64,000 nucleotides of DNA from Euwallacea fornicatus (Eukaryota; Arthropoda; Insecta; Coleoptera; Curculionidae): contig NW_027096023.1 of the NCBI RefSeq assembly GCF_040115645.1, positions 186,001 through 250,000 of the forward strand, read 5' to 3'. The position numbers and the translations under genes were made by a program. Shown here in pieces: positions 38,632 through 53,300 of the stretch (position 1 is its first letter; each line of letters begins with the position of its first letter). The notes under the pieces are model-generated. The model searched no databases. It was not told the origin of the DNA and saw only the letters and a list, made by a program, of their open reading frames with translations.

Positions 38632-40074
38632 TTTTCAAATTTTGAAAATTCATAACTTCGACAAATGATGTTCAAATTTCGTCAGCAATGGCTCAAATGA
38701 ATAAGCTCGACTTGCTCCTTAATATTACTTACACGGTTTAGTTGCATATTGTTGCGTTTTCGAGATAAACAGTAATTTCTTTGCTCAAACTCACATATTT
38801 TGTGACCTTTCAAACTTTGAAAATTAATAACTTCGACAAATGATGTTCAAATTTCGTCAGCAATGGCTCAAATGAATAAGCTCGACTTGCTCCTTAATAT
38901 TACTTACACGGTTTAGTTGCATATTGTTGCGTTTTCGAGATAAACAGTAATTTCTTTGCTCAAACTCACATATTTTGTGACCTTTCAAACTTTGAAAATT
39001 AATAACTTCGACAAATGATGTTCAAATTTCGTCAGCAATGGCTCAAATGAATAAGCTCGACTTGCTGTTTAATATAACTTACACAGTTTAGTGGCATGTT
39101 GTTGCGGTTTCGAGATAAACAGTAATTTCTTTGCTCAAACTCACATATTTTGCGACTTTTCAAACTTTGAAAATTAATAACTTCGACAAATGATGTTCAA
39201 ATTTCGTCAGCAATGGCTCAAATGAATAAGCTCGACTTGCTCTTTAATATCACATACACATTTAGTGGGATATTGTTGCGTTTTCGAGATAAACAGTAAT
39301 TTCTTTGCTCAAACTCACATATTTTGCGACTTTTCAAACTTTGAAAATTAATAACTTCGACAAATGATGTTCAATTTTCGTCAGCAATGGCTCAAATGAA
39401 TAAGCTCGACTTGCTGTTTAATATAACTTACACAGTTTAGTGGCATGTTGTTGCGGTTTCGAGACAAAGAGTAATTTCTTTGCTCAAACTCACATATTTT
39501 GTGACTTTTCAAATTTTGAAAATTCATAACTTCGACAAATGATGTTCAAATTTCGTCAGCAATGGCTCAAATGAATAAGCTCGACTTGCTCCTTAATATT
39601 ACTTACACGGTTTAGTTGCATATTGTTGCGTTTTCGAGATAAACAGTAATTTCTTTGCTCAAACTCACATATTTTGTGACCTTTCAAACTTTGAAAATTA
39701 ATAACTTCGACAAATGATGTTCAAATTTCGTCAGCAATGGCTCAAATGAATAAGCTCGACTTGCTCCTTAATATTACTTACACGGTTTAGTTGCATATTG
39801 TTGCGTTTTCGAGATAAACAGTAATTTCTTTGCTCAAACTCACATATTTTGTGACCTTTCAAACTTTGAAAATTAATAACTTCGACAAATGATGTTCAAA
39901 TTTCGTCAGCAATGGCTCAAATGAATAAGCTCGACTTGCTGTTTAATATAACTTACACAGTTTAGTGGCATGTTGTTGCGGTTTCGAGATAAACAGTAAT
40001 TTCTTTGCTCAAACTCACATATTTTGCGACTTTTCAAACTTTGAAAATTAATAACTTCGACAAATGATGTTCAA
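38002..40074. repeat. Second five-monomer HOR, 874 bp, about 2.4 copies
   Basis: Bases 38002-39200 match 38876-40074 at an offset of 874 bp. The unit is A (GCGG, TGCGAC), D (ACATACACATTTAG), A (TTCAATTTT, GAGACAAAGAG, ATTCAT), C and C. Its members differ from the 874-bp repeat near 17 kb, so the shared length comes from each holding one 174-bp D monomer, not from common descent of the whole unit. Confidence 0.87.
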
Positions 40075-40232
40075 TTTTCGTCAGCAATGGCTCAAATGAA
40101 TAAGCTCGACTTGCTGTTTAATATAACTTACACAGTTTAGTGGCTTGTTGTTGCGTTTTCGAGATAAACAGTAATTTCTTTGCTCAAACTCACATATTTT
40201 GTGACTTTTCAAACTTTGAAAATTAATAACTT

Positions 40233-43200
40233 CGACAAATGATGTTCAAATTTCGTCAGCAATGGCTCAAATGAATAAGCTCGACTTGCTCCTTAATATT
40301 ACTTACACGGTTTAGTTGCATATTGTTGCGTTTTCGAGATAAACAGTAATTTCTTTGCTCAAACTCACATATTTTGTGACCTTTCAAACTTTGAAAATTA
40401 ATAACTTCGACAAATGATGTTCAAATTTCGTCAGCAATGGCTCAAATGAATAAGCTCGACTTGCTGTTTAATATAACTTACACAGTTTAGTGGCATGTTG
40501 TTGCGGTTTCGAGATAAACAGTAATTTCTTTGCTCAAACTCACATATTTTGCGACTTTTCAAACTTTGAAAATTAATAACTTCGACAAATGATGTTCAAT
40601 TTTCGTCAGCAATGGCTCAAATGAATAAGCTCGACTTGCTGCTAAATATAACTTACACAGTTTAGTGGCATGTTGTTGCGGTTTCGAGACAAAGAGTAAT
40701 TTCTTTGCTCAAACTCACATATTTTGTGACTTTTCAAACTTTGAAAATTCATAACTTCGACAAATGATGTTCAAATTTCGTCAGCAATGGCTCAAATGTA
40801 TAAGCTCGACTTGCTCCTTAATATTACTTACACGGTTTAGTTGCATATTGTTGCGTTTTCGAGATAAACAGTAATTTCTTTGCTCAAACTCACATATTTT
40901 GTGACCTTTCAAACTTTGAAAATTAATAACTTCGACAAATGATGTTCAAATTTCGTCAGCAATGGCTCAAATGAATAAGCTCGACTTGCTGTTTAATATA
41001 ACTTACACAGTTTAGTGGCATGTTGTTGCGGTTTCGAGATAAACAGTAATTTCTTTGCTCAAACTCACATATTTTGCGACTTTTCAAACTTTGAAAATTA
41101 ATAACTTCGACAAATGATGTTCAAATTTCGTCAGCAATGGCTCAAATGAATAAGCTCGACTTGCTCTTTAATATCACATACACATTTAGTGGGATATTGT
41201 TGCGTTTTCGAGATAAACAGTAATTTCTTTGCTCAAACTCACATATTTTGCGACTTTTCAAACTTTGAAAATTAATAACTTCGACAAATGATGTTCAATT
41301 TTCGTCAGCAATGGCTCAAATGAATAAGCTCGACTTGCTGTTTAATATAACTTACACAGTTTAGTGGCATGTTGTTGCGGTTTCGAGACAAAGAGTAATT
41401 TCTTTGCTCAAACTCACATATTTTGTGACTTTTCAAATTTTGAAAATTCATAACTTCGACAAATGATGTTCAAATTTCGTCAGCAATGGCTCAAATGAAT
41501 AAGCTCGACTTGCTCCTTAATATTACTTACACGGTTTAGTTGCATATTGTTGCGTTTTCGAGATAAACAGTAATTTCTTTGCTCAAACTCACATATTTTG
41601 TGACCTTTCAAACTTTGAAAATTAATAACTTCGACAAATGATGTTCAAATTTCGTCAGCAATGGCTCAAATGAATAAGCTCGACTTGCTCCTTAATATTA
41701 CTTACACGGTTTAGTTGCATATTGTTGCGTTTTCGAGATAAACAGTAATTTCTTTGCTCAAACTCACATATTTTGTGACCTTTCAAACTTTGAAAATTAA
41801 TAACTTCGACAAATGATGTTCAAATTTCGTCAGCAATGGCTCAAATGAATAAGCTCGACTTGCTGTTTAATATAACTTACACAGTTTAGTGGCATGTTGT
41901 TGCGGTTTCGAGATAAACAGTAATTTCTTTGCTCAAACTCACATATTTTGCGACTTTTCAAACTTTGAAAATTAATAACTTCGACAAATGATGTTCAATT
42001 TTCGTCAGCAATGGCTCAAATGAATAAGCTCGACTTGCTGCTAAATATAACTTACACAGTTTAGTGGCATGTTGTTGCGGTTTCGAGACAAAGAGTAATT
42101 TCTTTGCTCAAACTCACATATTTTGTGACTTTTCAAACTTTGAAAATTCATAACTTCGACAAATGATGTTCAAATTTCGTCAGCAATGGCTCAAATGTAT
42201 AAGCTCGACTTGCTCCTTAATATTACTTACACGGTTTAGTTGCATATTGTTGCGTTTTCGAGATAAACAGTAATTTCTTTGCTCAAACTCACATATTTTG
42301 TGACCTTTCAAACTTTGAAAATTAATAACTTCGACAAATGATGTTCAAATTTCGTCAGCAATGGCTCAAATGAATAAGCTCGACTTGCTCCTTAATATTA
42401 CTTACACGGTTTAGTTGCATATTGTTGCGTTTTCGAGATAAACAGTAATTTCTTTGCTCAAACTCACATATTTTGTGACCTTTCAAACTTTGAAAATTAA
42501 TAACTTCGACAAATGATGTTCAAATTTCGTCAGCAATGGCTCAAATGAATAAGCTCGACTTGCTGTTTAATATAACTTACACAGTTTAGTGGCATGTTGT
42601 TGCGGTTTCGAGATAAACAGTAATTTCTTTGCTCAAACTCACATATTTTGCGACTTTTCAAACTTTGAAAATTAATAACTTCGACAAATGATGTTCAATT
42701 TTCGTCAGCAATGGCTCAAATGAATAAGCTCGACTTGCTGCTAAATATAACTTACACAGTTTAGTGGCATGTTGTTGCGGTTTCGAGACAAAGAGTAATT
42801 TCTTTGCTCAAACTCACATATTTTGTGACTTTTCAAACTTTGAAAATTCATAACTTCGACAAATGATGTTCAAATTTCGTCAGCAATGGCTCAAATGTAT
42901 AAGCTCGACTTGCTCCTTAATATTACTTACACGGTTTAGTTGCATATTGTTGCGTTTTCGAGATAAACAGTAATTTCTTTGCTCAAACTCACATATTTTG
43001 TGACCTTTCAAACTTTGAAAATTAATAACTTCGACAAATGATGTTCAAATTTCGTCAGCAATGGCTCAAATGAATAAGCTCGACTTGCTGTTTAATATAA
43101 CTTACACAGTTTAGTGGCATGTTGTTGCGGTTTCGAGATAAACAGTAATTTCTTTGCTCAAACTCACATATTTTGCGACTTTTCAAACTTTGAAAATTAA

Positions 43201-45129
43201 TAACTTCGACAAATGATGTTCAAATTTCGTCAGCAATGGCTCAAATGAATAAGCTCGACTTGCTCTTTAATATCACATACACATTTAGTGGGATATTGTT
43301 GCGTTTTCGAGATAAACAGTAATTTCTTTGCTCAAACTCACATATTTTGCGACTTTTCAAACTTTGAAAATTAATAACTTCGACAAATGATGTTCAATTT
43401 TCGTCAGCAATGGCTCAAATGAATAAGCTCGACTTGCTGTTTAATATAACTTACACAGTTTAGTGGCATGTTGTTGCGGTTTCGAGACAAAGAGTAATTT
43501 CTTTGCTCAAACTCACATATTTTGTGACTTTTCAAATTTTGAAAATTCATAACTTCGACAAATGATGTTCAAATTTCGTCAGCAATGGCTCAAATGAATA
43601 AGCTCGACTTGCTCCTTAATATTACTTACACGGTTTAGTTGCATATTGTTGCGTTTTCGAGATAAACAGTAATTTCTTTGCTCAAACTCACATATTTTGT
43701 GACCTTTCAAACTTTGAAAATTAATAACTTCGACAAATGATGTTCAAATTTCGTCAGCAATGGCTCAAATGAATAAGCTCGACTTGCTCCTTAATATTAC
43801 TTACACGGTTTAGTTGCATATTGTTGCGTTTTCGAGATAAACAGTAATTTCTTTGCTCAAACTCACATATTTTGTGACCTTTCAAACTTTGAAAATTAAT
43901 AACTTCGACAAATGATGTTCAAATTTCGTCAGCAATGGCTCAAATGAATAAGCTCGACTTGCTGTTTAATATAACTTACACAGTTTAGTGGCATGTTGTT
44001 GCGGTTTCGAGATAAACAGTAATTTCTTTGCTCAAACTCACATATTTTGCGACTTTTCAAACTTTGAAAATTAATAACTTCGACAAATGATGTTCAATTT
44101 TCGTCAGCAATGGCTCAAATGAATAAGCTCGACTTGCTGCTAAATATAACTTACACAGTTTAGTGGCATGTTGTTGCGGTTTCGAGACAAAGAGTAATTT
44201 CTTTGCTCAAACTCACATATTTTGTGACTTTTCAAACTTTGAAAATTCATAACTTCGACAAATGATGTTCAAATTTCGTCAGCAATGGCTCAAATGTATA
44301 AGCTCGACTTGCTCCTTAATATTACTTACACGGTTTAGTTGCATATTGTTGCGTTTTCGAGATAAACAGTAATTTCTTTGCTCAAACTCACATATTTTGT
44401 GACCTTTCAAACTTTGAAAATTAATAACTTCGACAAATGATGTTCAAATTTCGTCAGCAATGGCTCAAATGAATAAGCTCGACTTGCTGTTTAATATAAC
44501 TTACACAGTTTAGTGGCATGTTGTTGCGGTTTCGAGATAAACAGTAATTTCTTTGCTCAAACTCACATATTTTGCGACTTTTCAAACTTTGAAAATTAAT
44601 AACTTCGACAAATGATGTTCAAATTTCGTCAGCAATGGCTCAAATGAATAAGCTCGACTTGCTCTTTAATATCACATACACATTTAGTGGGATATTGTTG
44701 CGTTTTCGAGATAAACAGTAATTTCTTTGCTCAAACTCACATATTTTGCGACTTTTCAAACTTTGAAAATTAATAACTTCGACAAATGATGTTCAATTTT
44801 CGTCAGCAATGGCTCAAATGAATAAGCTCGACTTGCTGTTTAATATAACTTACACAGTTTAGTGGCATGTTGTTGCGGTTTCGAGACAAAGAGTAATTTC
44901 TTTGCTCAAACTCACATATTTTGTGACTTTTCAAATTTTGAAAATTCATAACTTCGACAAATGATGTTCAAATTTCGTCAGCAATGGCTCAAATGAATAA
45001 GCTCGACTTGCTCCTTAATATTACTTACACGGTTTAGTTGCATATTGTTGCGTTTTCGAGATAAACAGTAATTTCTTTGCTCAAACTCACATATTTTGTG
45101 ACCTTTCAAACTTTGAAAATTAATAACTT
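40233..45129. repeat. Eight-monomer HOR, 1,399 bp, three full copies and one half copy
   Basis: The unit is C, A (TGCGAC), A (TTCAATTTT, CTGCTAAA, GAGACAAAGAG), C (GTATAAG), A (TGCGAC), D (ACATAC), A (TTCAATTTT, GAGACAAAGAG, TTTCAAATTTTG) and C. Full copies start at 40233, 42332 and 43731. The copy at 41632 has only its first four monomers. Bases 42199-43776 match 43598-45175 at 1,399 bp with no mismatch seen. This is the most regular HOR in the window. Confidence 0.9.
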
Positions 45130-48100
45130 CGACAAATGATGTTCAAATTTCGTCAGCAATGGCTCAAATGAATAATCTCGACTTGCTCCTTAATATTACT
45201 TACACGGTTTAGTTGCATATTGTTGCGTTTTCGAGATAAACAGTAATTTCTTTGCTCAAACTCACATATTTTGTGACTTTTCAAACTTTGAAAATTAATA
45301 ACTTCGACAAATGATGTTCAAATTTCGTCAGCAATGGCTCAAATGAATAAGCTCGACTTGCTCTTTAATATCACTTACACATTTAGTGGGATATTGTTGC
45401 GTTTTCGAGATAAACAGTAATTTCTTTGCTCAAACTCACATATTTTGTGACTTTTCAAACTTTGAAAATTCATAACTTCGACAAATGATGTTCAAATTTC
45501 GTCAGCAATGGCTCAAATGAATAAGCTCGACTTGCTCCTTAATATTACTTACACGGTTTAGTTGCATATTGTTGCGTTTTCGAGATAAACAGTAATTTCT
45601 TTGCTCAAACTCACATATTTTGTGACCTTTCAAACTTTGAAAATTAATAACTTCGACAAATGATGTTCAAATTTCGTCAGCAATGGCTCAAATGAATAAG
45701 CTCGACTTGCTGTTTAATATAACTTACACAGTTTAGTGGCATGTTGTTGCGTTTTCGAGATAAACAGTAATTTCTTTGCTCAAACTCACATATTTTGCGA
45801 CTTTTCAAACTTTGAAAATTAATAACTTCGACAAATGATGTTCAATTTTCGTCAGCAATGGCTCAAATGAATAAGCTCGACTTGCTGCTAAATATAACTT
45901 ACACAGTTTAGTGGCATGTTGTTGCGGTTTCGAGACAAAGAGTAATTTCTTTGCTCAAACTCACATATTTTGTGACTTTTCAAACTTTGAAAATTCATAA
46001 CTTCGACAAATGATGTTCAAATTTCGTCAGCAATGGCTCAAATGAATAAGCTCGACTTGCTCCTTAATATTACTTACACGGTTTAGTTGCATATTGTTGC
46101 GTTTTCGAGATAAACAGTAATTTCTTTGCTCAAACTCACATATTTTGTGACTTTTCAAACTTTGAAAATTAATAACTTCGACAAATGATGTTCAAATTTC
46201 GTCAGCAATGGCTCAAATGTATAAGCTCGACTTGCTCCTTAATATTACTTACACGGTTTAGTTGCATATTGTTGCGTTTTCGAGATAAACAGTAATTTCT
46301 TTGCTCAAACTCACATATTTTGTGACCTTTCAAACTTTGAAAATTAATAACTTCGACAAATGATGTTCAAATTTCGTCAGCAATGGCTCAAATGAATAAG
46401 CTCAACTTGCTGTTTAATATAACTTACACAGTTTAGTGGCATGTTGTTGCGGTTTCGAGATAAACAGTAATTTCTTTGCTCAAACTCACATATTTTGCGA
46501 CTTTTCAAACTTTGAAAATTAATAACTTCGACAAATGATGTTCAAATTTCGTCAGCAATGGCTCAAATGAATAAGCTCGACTTGCTCTTTAATATCACAT
46601 ACACATTTAGTGGGATATTGTTGCGTTTTCGAGATAAACAGTAATTTCTTTGCTCAAACTCACATATTTTGCGACTTTTCAAACTTTGAAAATTAATAAC
46701 TTCGACAAATGATGTTCAATTTTCGTCAGCAATGGCTCAAATGAATAAGCTCAACTTGCTGTTTAATATAACTTACACAGTTTAGTGGCATGTTGTTGCG
46801 TTTTCGAGATAAACAGTAATTTCTTTGCTCAAACTCACATATTTTGCGACTTTTCAAACTTTGAAAATTAATAACTTCGACAAATGATGTTCAAATTTCG
46901 TCAGCAATGGCTCAAATGTATAAGCTCGACTTGCTCCTTAATATTACTTACACGGTTTAGTTGCATATTGTTGCGTTTTCGAGATAAACAGTAATTTCTT
47001 TGCTCAAACTCACATATTTTGCGACTTTTCAAACTTTGAAAATTAATAACTTCGACAAATGATGTTCAAATTTCGTCAGCAATGGCTCAAATGAATAAGC
47101 TCGACTTGCTGTTTAATATAACTTACACAGTTTAGTGGCATGTTGTTGCGGTTTCGAGATAAACAGTAATTTCTTTGCTCAAACTCACATATTTTGCGAC
47201 TTTTCAAACTTTGAAAATTAATAACTTCGACAAATGATGTTCAATTTTCGTCAGCGATGGCTCAAATGAATAAGCTCGACTTGCTGTTTAATATAACTTA
47301 CACAGTTTAGTGGCATGTTGTTGCGGTTTCGAGATAAACAGTAATTTCTTTGCTCAAACTCACATATTTTGCGACTTTTCAAACTTTGAAAATTAATAAC
47401 TTCGACAAATGATGTTCAATTTTCGTCAGCAATGGCTCAAATGAATAAGCTCGACTTGCTGTTTAATATAACTTACACAGTTTAGTGGCTTGTTGTTGCG
47501 TTTTCGAGATAAACAGTAATTTCTTTGCTCAAACTCACATATTTTGTGACTTTTCAAACTTTGAAAATTAATAACTTCGACAAATGATGTTCAAATTTCG
47601 TCAGCAATGGCTCAAATGAATAAGCTCGACTTGCTCCTTAATATTACTTACACGGTTTAGTTGCATATTGTTGCGTTTTCGAGATAAACAGTAATTTCTT
47701 TGCTCAAACTCACATATTTTGTGACCTTTCAAACTTTGAAAATTAATAACTTCGACAAATGATGTTCAAATTTCGTCAGCAATGGCTCAAATGAATAAGC
47801 TCGACTTGCTGTTTAATATAACTTACACGGTTTAGTTGCATATTGTTGCGTTTACGAGATAAACAGTAATTTCTTTGCTCAAACTCACATATTTTGTGAC
47901 CTTTCAAACTTTGAAAATTAATAACTTCGACAAATGATGTTCAAATTTCGTCAGCAATGGCTCAAATGAATAAGCTCAACTTGCTGTTTAATATAACTTA
48001 CACAGTTTAGTGGCATGTTGTTGCGGTTTCGAGATAAACAGTAATTTCTTTGCTCAAACTCACATATTTTGCGACTTTTCAAACTTTGAAAATTAATAAC

Positions 48101-48276
48101 TTCGACAAATGATGTTCAAATTTCGTCAGCAATGGCTCAAATGAATAAGCTCGACTTGCTCTTTAATATCACATACACATTTAGTGGGATATTGTTGCGT
48201 TTTCGAGATAAACAGTAATTTCTTTGCTCAAACTCACATATTTTGCGACTTTTCAAACTTTGAAAATTAATAACTT
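45130..48276. repeat. Disordered HOR remnants with private CpG-loss variants
   Basis: Monomers here reuse the variants of the eight-monomer HOR but in broken order, with new private changes. These are AATAATCTC at 45171, AAGCTCAACTT at about 46.40, 46.75 and 47.98 kb, CGATGGC in a TTCAATTTT monomer at 47.26 kb, and TTTACGAG near 47.85 kb in an A/C recombinant. TGCGAC here also appears on B-like and C backgrounds. There are no genes. Confidence 0.8.
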
Positions 48277-50376
48277 CGACAAATGATGTTCAATTTTCGT
48301 CAGCAATGGCTCAAATGAATAAGCTCGACTTGCTGTTTAATATAACTTACACAGTTTAGTGGCATGTTGTTGCGGTTTCGAGACAAAGAGTAATTTCTTT
48401 GCTCAAACTCACATATTTTGTGACTTTTCAAATTTTGAAAATTAATAACTTCGACAAATGATGTTCAAATTTCGTCAGCAATGGCTCAAATGAATAAGCT
48501 CGACTTGCTCCTTAATATTACTTACACGGTTTAGTTGCATATTGTTGCGTTTTCGAGATAAACAGTAATTTCTTTGCTCAAACTCACATATTTTGTGACC
48601 TTTCAAACTTTGAAAATTAATAACTTCGACAAATGATGTTCAAATTTCGTCAGCAATGGCTCAAATGAATAAGCTCGACTTGCTGTTTAATATAACTTAC
48701 ACAGTTTAGTGGCATGTTGTTGCGGTTTCGAGATAAACAGTAATTTCTTTGCTCAAACTCACATATTTTGCGACTTTTCAAACTTTGAAAATTAATAACT
48801 TCGACAAATGATGTTCAATTTTCGTCAGCAATGGCTCAAATGAATAAGCTCGACTTGCTGTTTAATATAACTTACACAGTTTAGTGGCTTGTTGTTGCGT
48901 TTTCGAGATAAACAGTAATTTCTTTGCTCAAACTCACATATTTTGTGACTTTTCAAACTTTGAAAATTAATAACTTCGACAAATGATGTTCAAATTTCGT
49001 CAGCAATGGCTCAAATGAATAAGCTCGACTTGCTCCTTAATATTACTTACACGGTTTAGTTGCATATTGTTGCGTTTTCGAGATAAACAGTAATTTCTTT
49101 GCTCAAACTCACATATTTTGTGACCTTTCAAACTTTGAAAATTAATAACTTCGACAAATGATGTTCAAATTTCGTCAGCAATGGCTCAAATGAATAAGCT
49201 CGACTTGCTGTTTAATATAACTTACACAGTTTAGTGGCATGTTGTTGCGGTTTCGAGATAAACAGTAATTTCTTTGCTCAAACTCACATATTTTGCGACT
49301 TTTCAAACTTTGAAAATTAATAACTTCGACAAATGATGTTCAATTTTCGTCAGCAATGGCTCAAATGAATAAGCTCGACTTGCTGTTTAATATAACTTAC
49401 ACAGTTTAGTGGCATGTTGTTGCGGTTTCGAGACAAAGAGTAATTTCTTTGCTCAAACTCACATATTTTGTGACTTTTCAAATTTTGAAAATTAATAACT
49501 TCGACAAATGATGTTCAAATTTCGTCAGCAATGGCTCAAATGAATAAGCTCGACTTGCTCCTTAATATTACTTACACGGTTTAGTTGCATATTGTTGCGT
49601 TTTCGAGATAAACAGTAATTTCTTTGCTCAAACTCACATATTTTGTGACCTTTCAAACTTTGAAAATTAATAACTTCGACAAATGATGTTCAAATTTCGT
49701 CAGCAATGGCTCAAATGAATAAGCTCGACTTGCTGTTTAATATAACTTACACAGTTTAGTGGCATGTTGTTGCGGTTTCGAGATAAACAGTAATTTCTTT
49801 GCTCAAACTCACATATTTTGCGACTTTTCAAACTTTGAAAATTAATAACTTCGACAAATGATGTTCAATTTTCGTCAGCAATGGCTCAAATGAATAAGCT
49901 CGACTTGCTGTTTAATATAACTTACACAGTTTAGTGGCTTGTTGTTGCGTTTTCGAGATAAACAGTAATTTCTTTGCTCAAACTCACATATTTTGTGACT
50001 TTTCAAACTTTGAAAATTAATAACTTCGACAAATGATGTTCAAATTTCGTCAGCAATGGCTCAAATGAATAAGCTCGACTTGCTCCTTAATATTACTTAC
50101 ACGGTTTAGTTGCATATTGTTGCGTTTTCGAGATAAACAGTAATTTCTTTGCTCAAACTCACATATTTTGTGACCTTTCAAACTTTGAAAATTAATAACA
50201 TCGACAAATGATGTTCAAATTTCGTCAGCAATGGCTCAAATGAATAAGCTCGACTTGCTGTTTAATATAACTTACACAGTTTAGTGGCATGTTGTTGCGG
50301 TTTCGAGATAAACAGTAATTTCTTTGCTCAAACTCACATATTTTGCGACTTTTCAAACTTTGAAAATTAATAACTT
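48277..50376. repeat. Six-monomer HOR, 1,050 bp, two tandem copies
   Basis: Two copies start at 48277 and 49327. The unit is A (TTCAATTTT, GAGACAAAGAG, TTTCAAATTTTG, ATTAAT), C, A (TGCGAC), A (TTCAATTTT, GGCTTG), C, A (TGCGAC). One mismatch was noticed: AATAACATCGAC at about 50200 against AATAACTTCGAC. A third start at 50377 diverges to ATTCAT. Confidence 0.87.
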
Positions 50377-53300
50377 CGACAAATGATGTTCAATTTTCGT
50401 CAGCAATGGCTCAAATGAATAAGCTCGACTTGCTGTTTAATATAACTTACACAGTTTAGTGGCATGTTGTTGCGGTTTCGAGACAAAGAGTAATTTCTTT
50501 GCTCAAACTCACATATTTTGTGACTTTTCAAATTTTGAAAATTCATAACTTCGACAAATGATGTTCAAATTTCGTCAGCAATGGCTCAAATGAATAAGCT
50601 CGACTTGCTCCTTAATATTACTTACACGGTTTAGTTGCATATTGTTGCGTTTTCGAGATAAACAGTAATTTCTTTGCTCAAACTCACATATTTTGTGACC
50701 TTTCAAACTTTGAAAATTAATAACTTCGACAAATGATGTTCAAATTTCGTCAGCAATGGCTCAAATGAATAATCTCGACTTGCTCCTTAATATTACTTAC
50801 ACGGTTTAGTTGCATATTGTTGCGTTTTCGAGATAAACAGTAATTTCTTTGCTCAAACTCACATATTTTGTGACTTTTCAAATTTGAAAATTAATAACTT
50901 CGACAAATGATGTTCAAATTTCGTCAGCAATGGCTCAAATGAATAAGCTCGACTTGCTCTTTAATATCACTTACACATTTAGTGGGATATTGTTGCGTTT
51001 TCGAGATAAACAGTAATTTCTTTGCTCAAACTCACATATTTTGCGACTTTTCAAACTTTGAAAATTAATAACTTCGACAAATGATGTTCAATTTTCGTCA
51101 GCAATGGCTCAAATGAATAAGCTCGACTTGCTCCTTAATATTACTTACACGGTTTAGTTGCATATTGTTGCGTTTTCGAGATAAACAGTAATTTCTTTGC
51201 TCAAACTCACATATTTTGTGACTTTTCAAACTTTGAAAATTAATAACTTCGACAAATGATGTTCAAATTTCGTCAGCAATGGCTCAAATGTATAAGCTCG
51301 ACTTGCTCCTTAATATTACTTACACGGTTTAGTTGCATATTGTTGCGTTTTCGAGATAAACAGTAATTTCTTTGCTCAAACTCACATATTTTGTGACCTT
51401 TCAAACTTTGAAAATTAATAACTTCGACAAATGATGTTCAAATTTCGTCAGCAATGGCTCAAATTAATAAGCTCGACTTGCTGTTTAATATAACTTACAC
51501 AGTTTAGTGGCATGTTGTTGCGGTTTCGAGATAAACAGTAATTTCTTTGCTCAAACTCACATATTTTGCGACTTTTCAAACTTTGAAAATTAATAACTTC
51601 GACAAATGATGTTCAATTTTCGTCAGCAATGGCTCAAATGAATAAGCTCGACTTGCTGCTAAATATAACTTACACAGTTTAGTGGCATGTTGTTGCGGTT
51701 TCGAGACAAAGAGTAATTTCTTTGCTCAAACTCACATATTTTGTGACTTTTCAAACTTTGAAAATTAATAACTTCGACAAATGATGTTCAAATTTCGTCA
51801 GCAATGGCTCAAATGAATAAGCTCGACTTGCTCCTTAATATTACTTACACAGTTTAGTTGCATATTGTTGCGTTTTCGAGATAAACAGTAATTTCTTTGC
51901 TCAAACTCACATATTTTGTGACCTTTCAAACTTTGAAAATTAATAACTTCGACAAATGATGTTCAAATTTCGTCAGCAATGGCTCAAATGAATAAGCTCG
52001 ACTTGCTGTTTAATATAACTTACACAGTTTAGTGGCTTGTTGTTGCGTTTTCGAGATAAACAGTAATTTCTTTGCTCAAACTCACATATTTTGTGACTTT
52101 TCAAATTTTGAAAATTAATAACTTCGACAAATGATGTTCAAATTTCGTCAGCAATGGCTCAAATGAATAAGCTCGACTTGCTCCTTAATATTACTTACAC
52201 GGTTTAGTTGCATATTGTTGCGTTTTCGAGATAAACAGTAATTTCTTTGCTCAAACTCACATATTTTGTGACCTTTCAAACTTTGAAAATTAATAACTTC
52301 GACAAATGATGTTCAAATTTCGTCAGCAATGGCTCAAATGAATAAGCTCGACTTGCTGTTTAATATAACTTACACAGTTTAGTGGCATGTTGTTGCGGTT
52401 TCGAGATAAACAGTAATTTCTTTGCTCAAACTCACATATTTTGCGACTTTTCAAACTTTGAAAATTAATAACTTCGACAAATGATGTTCAATTTTCGTCA
52501 GCAATGGCTCAAATGAATAAGCTCGACTTGCTGTTTAATATAACTTACACAGTTTAGTGGCTTGTTGTTGCGTTTTCGAGATAAACAGTAATTTCTTTGC
52601 TCAAACTCACATATTTTGTGACTTTTCAAACTTTGAAAATTAATAACTTCGACAAATGATGTTCAAATTTCGTCAGCAATGGCTCAAATGAATAAGCTCG
52701 ACTTGCTCCTTAATATTACTTACACGGTTTAGTTGCATATTGTTGCGTTTTCGAGATAAACAGTAATTTCTTTGCTCAAACTCACATATTTTGTGACCTT
52801 TCAAACTTTGAAAATTAATAACTTCGACAAATGATGTTCAAATTTCGTCAGCAATGGCTCAAATGAATAAGCTCGACTTGCTGTTTAATATAACTTACAC
52901 AGTTTAGTGGCATGTTGTTGCGGTTTCGAGATAAACAGTAATTTCTTTGCTCAAACTCACATATTTTGCGACTTTTCAAACTTTGAAAATTAATAACTTC
53001 GACAAATGATGTTCAAATTTCGTCAGCAATGGCTCAAATGAATAAGCTCGACTTGCTCCTTAATATTACTTACACGGTTTAGTTGCATATTGTTGCGTTT
53101 TCGAGATAAACAGTAATTTCTTTGCTCAAACTCACATATTTTGTGACTTTTCAAACTTTGAAAATTAATAACTTCGACAAATGATTTTCAAATTTCGTCA
53201 GCAATGGCTCAAATGAATAAGCTCGACTTGCTCCTTAATATTACTTACACGGTTTAGTTGCATATTGTTGCGTTTTCGAGATAAACAGTAATTTCTTTGC

